A model generated the notes under the pieces. That model had not been told where the DNA came from, made no database searches, and saw nothing but the letters and a program-made list of their open reading frames with translations. From the NCBI GenBank assembly GCA_910586975.1, contig CAJUKX010000020.1, positions 1 through 48,337 on the forward strand: DNA of 48,337 nucleotides, in the 5' to 3' direction. The translations under genes and the position numbers were made by a program. The stretch's first letter is position 1. Each line of letters starts with the position of its first letter. Source of the stretch: an uncultured Muribaculaceae bacterium. GTDB taxonomy: Bacteria > Bacteroidota > Bacteroidia > Bacteroidales > Muribaculaceae. Of this stretch, positions 33,781 through 43,111 are shown piece after piece.

Positions 33781-36700
33781 ATGATCTACTTCAGGAATAA
33801 ATACCAAATGATAAAAGCTTCAGAGGAAGAGATTCGAGAGTTCTTTTCCGAAACGATTTTTGAAGGTATATTTTCAAAAGAAATCAGAAGTAGCCACCCA
33901 GAATACTTTAAGGGACACATACATACAATTAAAATTAATGGCGAATTAAATAATGTAATCGGTATTTTTATAAATGTACCTATATCAGCAAATGATATAC
34001 CGGAGGGGCCATGTACATTTAAATGCCGAGTGAAAGATGAGGTGCGAAAATCTCCATCTCAGATAAACTTCGTTTTTTCGCCGAAATCACTTAGGAGTAT
34101 GTTCTCTCCGAATCAAATTCAACGTATCGAATCAAAAGATGGAGAATTAACTAATGCGGATATATTTGAATTATGGGGTGTTGATGACTGTGAATTCATA
34201 GGATACTATCACTTCGACACTAAATCAGGAGGTTATCTTATAGATGATCTTCGTAAGACAAATTTCGACCGCATTCCCCCCTACATATCGAACAAACGTC
34301 CTATTTCATTATGGCTAAAATATCCACAACCGAATCTTGAACTGGACAATTATTACAGATTTATATGGAAACTTTCTCATAGAGATCCAAACAATCCTTA
34401 TGAAATATATCTTGATAGCAGACGTATTCCGCAAGGAATTACGCCACGATGGTTCATAGATAAGCTTTTTGAAGATAGACATAGCGACAAATCAAAGAAC
34501 TTTGGCTCAGCCGCAAATTTCCTTGACACTTTAAGTAAACAGCTAAGTGCCAGAGAATCCACCTTTGTATATGAACTTTTGCAAAATGCAAACGATTACC
34601 CGGTAGAAGGGAAAATGGTGGATGTTGAATTCCATATCACCGATAATTATCTTCTTTTTCTACACACTGGTGACAAATTTAATGTAAGAAACATCTCTGG
34701 AATCTGCGGTATTAATGAGAGAGAAAAAGTTGCAAACAGAAAGACTATTGGATATAAGGGTATTGGTTTTAAAACGGTATTCCTTAACAATCACTATGTG
34801 TATTTGAGAACTGGGGATTATTCTTTTCGCTTTGACCAAGGAGAAACCCCTGAAAAAAAACGTGGTGGAAAAATAAAACGTCAAGATGCACCCTTTCAGA
34901 TTCTGCCCATATGGACTGAACATAATGAAGTTCCCGCTGAAGTCAATTCAGTATTCGATAATGCGTCCTCAGATTTTCAAGTGAAAATCGCATTACGCCC
35001 GGATAATCAAAGAATATTACACTTCGGCAAGAATTCTTATGAGAATCTATTCCGCGATGTTTTTTCTGACTCAAACATAATTCTATTCATCCCTAACATC
35101 AACTCTGTACGAGTATTTATTAACGGAAAAGAAGAACAGTCCTGTTATCGCAACAATGACGAATGGATTGTTGGTGATTATGAGTGTGAAATAGATCAAA
35201 ATCTACAAACTCTTATTAATGACACTATAGAGAAAGGGAATAGCCGTATCCCTGAAAAATACAAGGATTTTGATTTCACAAAAGTTTCATTCGCATGCAA
35301 ACATGTTGGCGCGATGATAAAAACAGTGGACGATGCTACCTTATACTGTTACCTTCCGACCAAAGCCTCTTGGGGTTTTCCATTCCTCATGAATACCGAC
35401 ATGATTCCTAAAGGAGACCGTAACGATATAGAGACAGAGGTAAAGCTGATTGATGAAGACGAAACAAACTTTAATGAGGAGCTTGCTTCAATAGCAGGTT
35501 CCAAGCTCTATCTCTGGATCAAAGATCTCCTTACTTCCAGACAATATCATTTGGGATCTGTATTCTCATTGATACCGGACTTCAAGAAGTGCAAGAGAGA
35601 GCACAAGGACTATACTACATTCATTGAACAGTTTGAATATGCTTTTAATGAATGCATCAAGGCAGAACATATTGTTCCTGTTCCCCGTGGTATCGCTGCT
35701 GTCAAGACTGTAATTCTGGACAAGACAGGTCTCAGCACTTCAGGCATCATGACAGATGACGAATTCCGCAAATTCGCAGGCATGGAGGAGTACTATCTTC
35801 CTCTGTCGATATTGCGCAAAGACAAGCATTTCAATGCATTTTTGAATCGATATGCAGAGGATGAACAGACATTCGACACTGAAAGCCTGACAACTCTCAT
35901 CTCAAATGAAGACTTCCATGAATGGCTGAAAGATCAAGACAACAATAATAAATTCCTGAACTTTCTTCTAGAAAACGATTATCTGGAAGATTACTTTGAT
36001 GAGAAGCTTTTTATTGAAGAGGAATGCGGTAAACTTTTCTCCGCTAGCGATCTGTATTATGATATTGACGATGAACTGCAAGACCTGTCCGCTTTCAGCA
36101 AACATCTATGTTATTTGTCATTTAAGACCAGAGAATACTTCAAGGGTAACGAGAAGTGGAACGAGCTCATCGAAGGGCAGTTTGCCGAATATGATTGTGA
36201 CGACTTCATCAATGGCACTCTGCTCGGCGAAAACTGGTGTGAAACATTTAATGCCCTGAATGATTGGGAAACTTCCTTCCATTTCTACAGTTACCTGGCA
36301 AAGAATCATATTGTTCCTGACGATCTCTGTAGTCTGCCATTCTTCAATGATGAAACAGAAGCAACCGTAGTTGACAGTTTCAAGGATAAGTTTGTGTTTA
36401 TTTCCTCAGCCGAAGGAAAGGAAACATGCAGTGCAGATTGGCTGTCCTCTATTACTTTCAGTTTCTTATCTCCGCACTACGATAAGGCTACGCTCGATTA
36501 TCTCAAAGAAAATGCCGGAGTTCAGGAGTATTCTGATGACATAATTGTAAATGACATAATACTGTCTGAGGACTACCATGTCGACATCAACGAGTCCCAG
36601 CAGGAAGACATAGAGACCAGTGTTGCGTTTGTGAAATTCTGTTTTGAACATGAATCTTCATTTGACAGGGGTGCTTTACGTAATTACGTACTCAACTCTT

Positions 36701-39700
36701 CTGACTGCGATGGCAATCAATATTTTGTACTTTACGAAAACAATATCTATTTCCCGTCAGATTGTTTTGATGAATACTCGGAAAAAGAATGGTTGGATTG
36801 CGACTGGATGTACTGTCTCAACTCGGATTATCTTGTCATAGATAAGAATAAAGAGAAAGTAAAGGCTTTTCTAAAAAAGGCTTTCTATATCGAAGAGCTT
36901 GACTCTGAAAAATTTTACATGGACATTGTTCGTCCAAACATCACTTATATAATAGCAAACACAAGTGGAAGTAATGATGGTGATGGCACTAAAAACCTTG
37001 ACTTTATATCCTATCTTGATGCTAACTATAGTCTGGTGTTCGAAAAGGAGAAGGATGCTGATAAATTTGACTCCTTTATTCTAATTAGCGAAACAGACTG
37101 CGACATTGAATCAGACGCTGCATATATCTATGGTTACGACTCCGAATTGAAGGATATACTAGATTCAGAATGGTTTCCTACTGACACAGTGAACATGTGT
37201 ACAAGCAAATATGGGAGCTCGAAGTCTATCCTGGCAATCAAAGCCAAGAAATATGTATTCGCGAACTTCTTCAATGAAGTCATTTCAGAGGAACTTGAGA
37301 ATATAAATGATACAATTAGTTCCAAGGGGGCTAGTGTTGCATTCCATACCTTCGTTATTGACCGCTTGGCAGACCTCACCGACAAGCAGCAGGAGGTAAT
37401 GAAGGATGCAAAAGTGTATCTATATGGAAATGATGATCCGAGTAATAGGTCTAATGGTCATCGTATCTTAAGCGAGAGTGCTAGGGAATTGGTATCAATG
37501 GGATTGGTTGAATTTTCAGACCTGGATATCATTGATCCTGATTATCCCATAGAAGATAATGAAGAGTACTGGAAAACTCGTTTAGGCAATGAGCAGTTTA
37601 CCTTAACCGACTTCATTAGTTGGCTGACTGATAACACAGACACTTTCTATTCAACAATAGAAGATAAAGATAGTAATCTCATATTCTGGAGATGGGTCAA
37701 GGGATGCAATCTGTCAGACCAGACTCTTGCAAAGCTTCCTGTTCTTCCGCTCTATCTTAAAACTGAAACTGATGAATATGTCGATTCCAACGATACAATC
37801 TATCTTTCAGATGACTATATTGAAGAGGGAGGGTTGGAAACAATCGTAACAAGCTATCACCCAGAAGCATCATTCATAAGTGATGAATATATTGCTGATG
37901 ATGACAACATAAATACGTGGAAAGATTTCTGGGTAAAGATGGGTGTGCGGTTTGAGATGGTCGACATCCTTATTGACACAATTGATAACAGGTTGTCTGA
38001 GACTGATGATGCCAAATTGCCAGCAACAATTGCAAAGTATAGGCTGAAACTGGAGGAACATTATGACGGTGAACTCATTTCCAACCTCACAGATCTACGA
38101 GTAAGAGCTCATGACGGTGAATTTTATTGCCTATCAGAGATTATGTATATTGATTGTGAAAAGGATGAACCTTTCAAATTCATTGACCTCCCAACGCAGG
38201 CATCATTTACAACTGCAGATGAAAGAAAGTTAATCATTGACATTCTAGATAAAATCGATGGTACTAAGATAACAAAACTTACAGAATGGCAACAAACAAA
38301 GATAGATCGTTATCTTGAAATCCAGGATGATGAAGATCAGGATGAACTTCTACGTTCTGTTCATTACCGCTTTGTGGACGAACTTGCAGCAATGTATCTT
38401 GCAGATAAGGACAGCCTGAAAGAATTTGGAAACATCACAGATATACTTTTCCTCGATTCTGAAGAAAATTTTTGTAAGGTTTCAGAGTTGACAGAAGGTA
38501 GTATATACAATCCATTCTGTGACTTTGAAAAATATGTGCTCGACTACTCCTATCTATCAGATACATATCATACGGAATGTTCGAATGAAATCCGTAAGAT
38601 GCTCAATAAAATATTCAAGATCCATTGTGACTTTGAAAAAGAAGACATTGAGAATTTGTCTGACAGAGAGTTTGCCATATACTTCTGGAGTCAGTATCTG
38701 CTCAAAAGAGATGCTGATATAAGCGGTGTAAAGCGACTTATCGATAACGGGGAGTTCGACTCGGTTTCTTGTATTCCAACAAAGGATCACATGAAGAAGC
38801 CTGGTGAATTGTATTCACTCAGCATTTCCGGATACGTGAAAAAGCATGTTGATGACTGGGAAAACAAGTTACCATTGGAGTCCCTTCCTGAAATAGAATA
38901 CGACAAGGAAGAAAAGCGCACATTATTTGGTCTGTTGCTTAATAAACCATCAAATTTGCGTCTATCTTTCTGCGATTCCTTATATGCGTTATTCACAATA
39001 GCAGGTCAGGATAGAAGAACCCAACTCCTGCAGTGGATGATCGAAACATACGATGAGAAGTATGATGTCAAGGTCGCAGAATATCGTGCAGACGAATCAG
39101 CTTTGTGGAAGAATACCAAAAATATTGACAGACCAATTACCGAACTTTACGCACTGTCATATAACGACAAAAAACTAGAGCAGTATTTTGGCAACCTTCC
39201 TCAAATAATCAATAAGGAGTATCTTCCAGCCGGACCGATATCTTTCAAGAATGCCTGTGACATTCTTCAGATAACCACCATTGAACCAGAAGAACTGATA
39301 GTAGATCCAATTGGTCAGGTGTCAAAAAACGAGTTCTACAAAAGGAACTTGAAGGTCTATGCACTGGTTCTTGCCGGATATGAAGATATTAACAACTGGA
39401 GCGCACGCTATAAGCAATACAGCGAGCTTATTGATGCACTCGAACTATGGTGCTGTATTGCGATCTCTATCAGATATGAACATGATGAGAACATCTGTCA
39501 GAAACTGAAGAAGTTCTATCACAAAAAAGGAACGTCAGAATTCTACTTTGTCAAGTCTCTTGACGAAAAACGTGTATTCAAACCTTTTGTTGAGAGCTTT
39601 ATTGAATACCTCGGTATTGAGGCGGACAAGGACTTTGTTGAAGCTATCATGGATAGTATAGAAGCTGCGCTTGAACTTGTTCAGGAGAATAATACGCTCA

Positions 39701-40893
39701 TGCTTGATGAAGCATTCAAAGATGAGCTTGACTTGTTGATACCAGGAATCAAACGAGAACTGAATGGTAATGAAGCGGATGATGAAGATGTCGAAGGCAA
39801 CGACAAACGATATACTTTCACAGGACATACAGAGGAAGTAGAATCTGAAGATAATACAACAGAAGATGAATCAGAACAAGACGATTCTCCTTCTGAAAAT
39901 AACCTGGGTAAGCAGGAAGAGCCTTCCGAGGAAGAATCTGGCGAGGATATCGAGTATCTGCGTGAAGAGGAATTCGAAGACGATGACGAGCGAGAGGCTA
40001 TAGAGAAGTCTGCTGAAGACCTTGATGAAGATGATTTCCGCAAAATCACCACGCTGTTCTACAAATATAATGGCGAGGAGATAGAGACTGTATGCGAGCA
40101 CTATCGCTCAGGAACCTGGGTGCGTGGACATTATAGAAACGGATTTTGGGTCAATGGTTACTGGCGTAATGGCTCCAACGTATCAGAGCATGATAGATCT
40201 TCAAATCACAATGGTAGCAACTGGTCTCCTTCTGACTCCACCTCTGCAACCAATCTCCCTTCAGAGGAGTCTATGGATAATACAAATAAAGGAGCAGCGA
40301 TATCAGATAAGGGAGGAACACTCGATCATCCCCAATCTCAGTGGAAATCTGAAAATTCTGGACGCAGTCTAAAGAGGCATGATGCGGATGGTCTTACTCA
40401 AAAAGAATCAAATAGGGAGGCCCGAATGCATGCCAAAGAATTCTTGTTAACAAACGGTTATGACTGTTTGGACTGGGATATTGAAATTGAACAAAAGATT
40501 TACCATACTTCTAAAAATGGTGAACCTATTGACTTTGTCGTTGCTAGTGCGAGAGGAGGCCAAATATATCTTCATCCTTATAAATTCGCTGTTTTAATGG
40601 AGAACCCTAAGAATCTTCTGTTAGTTGATGATGGGAAGATAGTCAGAGGGCTATCTTTTGAAGATGCGTTTACTGGAAATCACGATGTAAATCTTGTGTT
40701 TGACGTGAATTTCGTCACACCTAAGAAAATGGCTAAGATTGCAAATGAAATGCAATTTTATCCTAAAACCAATTTTGTGATAGAAAATCCAAACTACTCA
40801 ATTTCAGATGAATTACGGTCATTTGGATTAAGTGAAAAGCATGAAGGTCAACCACCAACAGGCCTTCTGCCGGATGATATATTTGACATGTAA
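33781..40893 (+). CDS. Giant protein (2370 aa) with a sacsin/HSP90-like ATPase domain and a DUF3883-like C terminus
   Basis: A GHKL (Bergerat) ATPase lies at about residues 230-400, with TFVYELLQNANDY as the N box (Glu265, Asn269, Asp272), HTGDKF as a divergent G1 (about 295-300) and GYKGIGFKTVF as G2 (324-334). Long helical regions fill the middle. An acidic stretch (about 1995-2085) is rich in Glu and Asp. Repeats of the type GTWVRGHYRNGFWVNGYW occur near 2110-2130. A terminal domain (about 2212-2340) resembles DUF3883/NOV, but the nuclease-like E-x-K positions read FVVAS. Sacsin-like proteins act as ATP-driven chaperones or NTP-dependent switches, and bacterial relatives often sit in defence islands. 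An adjacent start at 33808 is possible. It ends 1 base before the helicase gene. The exact function is unknown. Confidence 0.85.
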   Translation: MIYFRNKYQMIKASEEEIREFFSETIFEGIFSKEIRSSHPEYFKGHIHTIKINGELNNVIGIFINVPISANDIPEGPCTFKCRVKDEVRKSPSQINFVFSPKSLRSMFSPNQIQRIESKDGELTNADIFELWGVDDCEFIGYYHFDTKSGGYLIDDLRKTNFDRIPPYISNKRPISLWLKYPQPNLELDNYYRFIWKLSHRDPNNPYEIYLDSRRIPQGITPRWFIDKLFEDRHSDKSKNFGSAANFLDTLSKQLSARESTFVYELLQNANDYPVEGKMVDVEFHITDNYLLFLHTGDKFNVRNISGICGINEREKVANRKTIGYKGIGFKTVFLNNHYVYLRTGDYSFRFDQGETPEKKRGGKIKRQDAPFQILPIWTEHNEVPAEVNSVFDNASSDFQVKIALRPDNQRILHFGKNSYENLFRDVFSDSNIILFIPNINSVRVFINGKEEQSCYRNNDEWIVGDYECEIDQNLQTLINDTIEKGNSRIPEKYKDFDFTKVSFACKHVGAMIKTVDDATLYCYLPTKASWGFPFLMNTDMIPKGDRNDIETEVKLIDEDETNFNEELASIAGSKLYLWIKDLLTSRQYHLGSVFSLIPDFKKCKREHKDYTTFIEQFEYAFNECIKAEHIVPVPRGIAAVKTVILDKTGLSTSGIMTDDEFRKFAGMEEYYLPLSILRKDKHFNAFLNRYAEDEQTFDTESLTTLISNEDFHEWLKDQDNNNKFLNFLLENDYLEDYFDEKLFIEEECGKLFSASDLYYDIDDELQDLSAFSKHLCYLSFKTREYFKGNEKWNELIEGQFAEYDCDDFINGTLLGENWCETFNALNDWETSFHFYSYLAKNHIVPDDLCSLPFFNDETEATVVDSFKDKFVFISSAEGKETCSADWLSSITFSFLSPHYDKATLDYLKENAGVQEYSDDIIVNDIILSEDYHVDINESQQEDIETSVAFVKFCFEHESSFDRGALRNYVLNSSDCDGNQYFVLYENNIYFPSDCFDEYSEKEWLDCDWMYCLNSDYLVIDKNKEKVKAFLKKAFYIEELDSEKFYMDIVRPNITYIIANTSGSNDGDGTKNLDFISYLDANYSLVFEKEKDADKFDSFILISETDCDIESDAAYIYGYDSELKDILDSEWFPTDTVNMCTSKYGSSKSILAIKAKKYVFANFFNEVISEELENINDTISSKGASVAFHTFVIDRLADLTDKQQEVMKDAKVYLYGNDDPSNRSNGHRILSESARELVSMGLVEFSDLDIIDPDYPIEDNEEYWKTRLGNEQFTLTDFISWLTDNTDTFYSTIEDKDSNLIFWRWVKGCNLSDQTLAKLPVLPLYLKTETDEYVDSNDTIYLSDDYIEEGGLETIVTSYHPEASFISDEYIADDDNINTWKDFWVKMGVRFEMVDILIDTIDNRLSETDDAKLPATIAKYRLKLEEHYDGELISNLTDLRVRAHDGEFYCLSEIMYIDCEKDEPFKFIDLPTQASFTTADERKLIIDILDKIDGTKITKLTEWQQTKIDRYLEIQDDEDQDELLRSVHYRFVDELAAMYLADKDSLKEFGNITDILFLDSEENFCKVSELTEGSIYNPFCDFEKYVLDYSYLSDTYHTECSNEIRKMLNKIFKIHCDFEKEDIENLSDREFAIYFWSQYLLKRDADISGVKRLIDNGEFDSVSCIPTKDHMKKPGELYSLSISGYVKKHVDDWENKLPLESLPEIEYDKEEKRTLFGLLLNKPSNLRLSFCDSLYALFTIAGQDRRTQLLQWMIETYDEKYDVKVAEYRADESALWKNTKNIDRPITELYALSYNDKKLEQYFGNLPQIINKEYLPAGPISFKNACDILQITTIEPEELIVDPIGQVSKNEFYKRNLKVYALVLAGYEDINNWSARYKQYSELIDALELWCCIAISIRYEHDENICQKLKKFYHKKGTSEFYFVKSLDEKRVFKPFVESFIEYLGIEADKDFVEAIMDSIEAALELVQENNTLMLDEAFKDELDLLIPGIKRELNGNEADDEDVEGNDKRYTFTGHTEEVESEDNTTEDESEQDDSPSENNLGKQEEPSEEESGEDIEYLREEEFEDDDEREAIEKSAEDLDEDDFRKITTLFYKYNGEEIETVCEHYRSGTWVRGHYRNGFWVNGYWRNGSNVSEHDRSSNHNGSNWSPSDSTSATNLPSEESMDNTNKGAAISDKGGTLDHPQSQWKSENSGRSLKRHDADGLTQKESNREARMHAKEFLLTNGYDCLDWDIEIEQKIYHTSKNGEPIDFVVASARGGQIYLHPYKFAVLMENPKNLLLVDDGKIVRGLSFEDAFTGNHDVNLVFDVNFVTPKKMAKIANEMQFYPKTNFVIENPNYSISDELRSFGLSEKHEGQPPTGLLPDDIFDM

Positions 40894-40894
40894 C

Positions 40895-43111
40895 ATGAAA
40901 TATACAAGAGCACAACATAAACAGTTCTTAGATTTAGAACTAAGAGCTATCGCCGAAAAGTATCGTAACCTTTTAAATACCAAGGCCACCGTTCTTCGTG
41001 ATCATAACGAATTATATGTCACTCAATTTGTAAAGATTGCAAACGAAGATAAGAATGGAGGGCAACTCCTCCTCAGGTTAAAAAAATCAAATGGCATTCC
41101 GCGAAAGAATGAATATTTTACCGCTGTTGTTTTACCACTTGAATGTTGCCTTCCGAAGTCATGGGGTAGTTTAAGTTGGGGTGACCTTAGAAAAAGACAA
41201 ATAGAATTTTCTGAAGTGCACTGTGCATGGCAAGGAAAAGAAGACGAGAAGGGCTTACTTTTGTGTGGATTTAAGGGCTTATCGGTAGAGATGTCCGATT
41301 ATTTGAAAAAAAATATAGGATGTGTCGTAATTCTGGGGCCTCAAGAGCCCCCAATAGAATATTATCAAAATCTGATTGATATAGTATCTATTCAAAACGA
41401 TAACTTATTGGCATCAATTCTCGATTTTGATGATCAAGGTTCAAAATGGGATCCTCACATTATCCATAAAGAATTCTCAAGTAATGATTTATTGTCAGCT
41501 CTTGACGAGTCTAAAAACATTATAGTGCAAGGTCCGCCAGGAACCGGTAAAACCTATCGAATCGCCCAGATGGCAGCATCTCTCTTAGATCGCGGCGCAA
41601 GCGTACTTGTGACTGCGTTGACAAATCGTGCCCTTATGGAAGTAGCTGAAAAAGACGCTCTAAAGTTACATATATCCCAAGGACATATAAGCAAAACCGC
41701 ACTGACATCTGACGAGCGTGCTCAAATGCCGCTCCTTCTAAAAGCCGATAGTAGTAGAATACCCTGTTATAACCAACATCTCACACTATCAACATTCTAC
41801 ATCAGTAGTTCATGGTCCGCCATAACCAATGATAAGCCATTTGATTACGTAATAATGGATGAAGCCAGTCAAGCATTGCTGGCAATGATAGGTGGTGCTA
41901 CTCGGCTTGGAAAACATATCATTTGGATAGGAGACCAGAATCAATTACCTCCTGTAGTGAATCTTGGAGAAGACATTATCACTCGGAACGATTTTAATGC
42001 CTTAGTAGACGGTTTTCATTCACTTTGTGAATATTTATCATTCAAGTCATACATGTTGAGTGATACTTTCAGATTACAGCCATATTCAGCGAAATTGACT
42101 TCATCGTTTTATCCCTCAGAGTTAATTTCCTGTTTTAATGAAGATGTTTTTCCCAAGGATGAGGCTCTTTTTCAGGAAGACAAAAATGTTTCTTATATAC
42201 CTATCCAATACAAAACCGGAGATAAGTATATTGAAGAACATATTCCAGAAGTAATAAAAATAGTTGATAAAATACTTAAAAAGTCTCCAGAAGCGAAAAT
42301 TGCAATTCTTTCAAAATTTAGAGCGACCGTTCGCAGTTTGCAAAGAGCTTTTATTTCTGAATATGGGAATAAGGAGAATTTGCTCATAGATACAGTAGAA
42401 CGTGTTCAAGGAATCACTCGCGACTTCTGCATATTCGTAATTCCTGACTACATTAAGAATTTATCGCTTAATGAGAGGCTGTTTAACGTGGCAACGAGTA
42501 GAGCCACTCAAGGCACTATAATCATGGGACCGAAAGATATAATAAGTGCGAGTTTGCCACATAACGTCCATCGATACCTCTTGCATCTAATTGGCGCAGG
42601 CGAACGTGATGAGATTATGTCAGAAGAACCGAGTGCTATTCCCGGTGTGAAGGTTGTTGGTAAGATTGATTTGTCACAGTTTGAACGCCCGAAGAAAGAG
42701 CTGAGTAAGACCAAGAAGAATTACTATATCATTGACACGAATGTGTTTGTGAACTATCCGGATATTCTTAGCAAGATTGATGTTAAGTATCCGATAATCT
42801 TATCGGCTAAAGTGGTTGATGAACTTGATAAGATGAAGATTAAGCTAACCGAGCAAGAAAAGAGGAATGCGGAAAAGGCCCTGCGGCTACTCAATCAGGA
42901 TAACCGACATCAAATCATTTATGAGTCTGCGGATGTTTCATTGTTACCGACGGATTTTGACAGACGTTCACCGGACAACATGATTCTTTCAGTCGCTTTA
43001 AAATACAAGGAAGAAAATCCTATCATGCTGACTTCTGACAATGGTCTGCAACTGAAATGCAAGACTCAAGGTATATCCACTGTCTCACTTAAAGACTTTT
43101 TAAAACGATGA
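40895..43111 (+). CDS. SF1 helicase fused to a C-terminal PIN nuclease
   Basis: The 738-residue protein starts at 40895, 1 base after the giant-protein stop. The helicase core has Walker A GPPGTGKT (213-220), a Walker B motif DEAS (322-325), motif III WIGDQNQLPP and a C-terminal NVATSRATQG. The pattern resembles Upf1-type SF1 helicases (DEAS, DQNQLPP). The last roughly 130 residues are a PIN domain with acidic residues Asp614 (YYIIDTNVFVNYPD), Glu643 (VVDELDKMK), Asp694 (RSPDNMIL) and Asp715 (LTSDNGLQL). It would translocate on nucleic acid and cleave RNA or DNA. An upstream in-frame ATG (40832) lies in the previous gene and is unlikely. Its stop overlaps the RT start. Confidence 0.9.
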   Translation: MKYTRAQHKQFLDLELRAIAEKYRNLLNTKATVLRDHNELYVTQFVKIANEDKNGGQLLLRLKKSNGIPRKNEYFTAVVLPLECCLPKSWGSLSWGDLRKRQIEFSEVHCAWQGKEDEKGLLLCGFKGLSVEMSDYLKKNIGCVVILGPQEPPIEYYQNLIDIVSIQNDNLLASILDFDDQGSKWDPHIIHKEFSSNDLLSALDESKNIIVQGPPGTGKTYRIAQMAASLLDRGASVLVTALTNRALMEVAEKDALKLHISQGHISKTALTSDERAQMPLLLKADSSRIPCYNQHLTLSTFYISSSWSAITNDKPFDYVIMDEASQALLAMIGGATRLGKHIIWIGDQNQLPPVVNLGEDIITRNDFNALVDGFHSLCEYLSFKSYMLSDTFRLQPYSAKLTSSFYPSELISCFNEDVFPKDEALFQEDKNVSYIPIQYKTGDKYIEEHIPEVIKIVDKILKKSPEAKIAILSKFRATVRSLQRAFISEYGNKENLLIDTVERVQGITRDFCIFVIPDYIKNLSLNERLFNVATSRATQGTIIMGPKDIISASLPHNVHRYLLHLIGAGERDEIMSEEPSAIPGVKVVGKIDLSQFERPKKELSKTKKNYYIIDTNVFVNYPDILSKIDVKYPIILSAKVVDELDKMKIKLTEQEKRNAEKALRLLNQDNRHQIIYESADVSLLPTDFDRRSPDNMILSVALKYKEENPIMLTSDNGLQLKCKTQGISTVSLKDFLKR

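Noticed and set aside
42900..43108. Retron: RT with an msr-msd RNA just upstream
   Set aside because: The RT start overlaps the helicase-PIN stop and the upstream bases are PIN-domain coding sequence, so there is no non-coding RNA in the usual position. A distant RNA at 32381 onward cannot be excluded.
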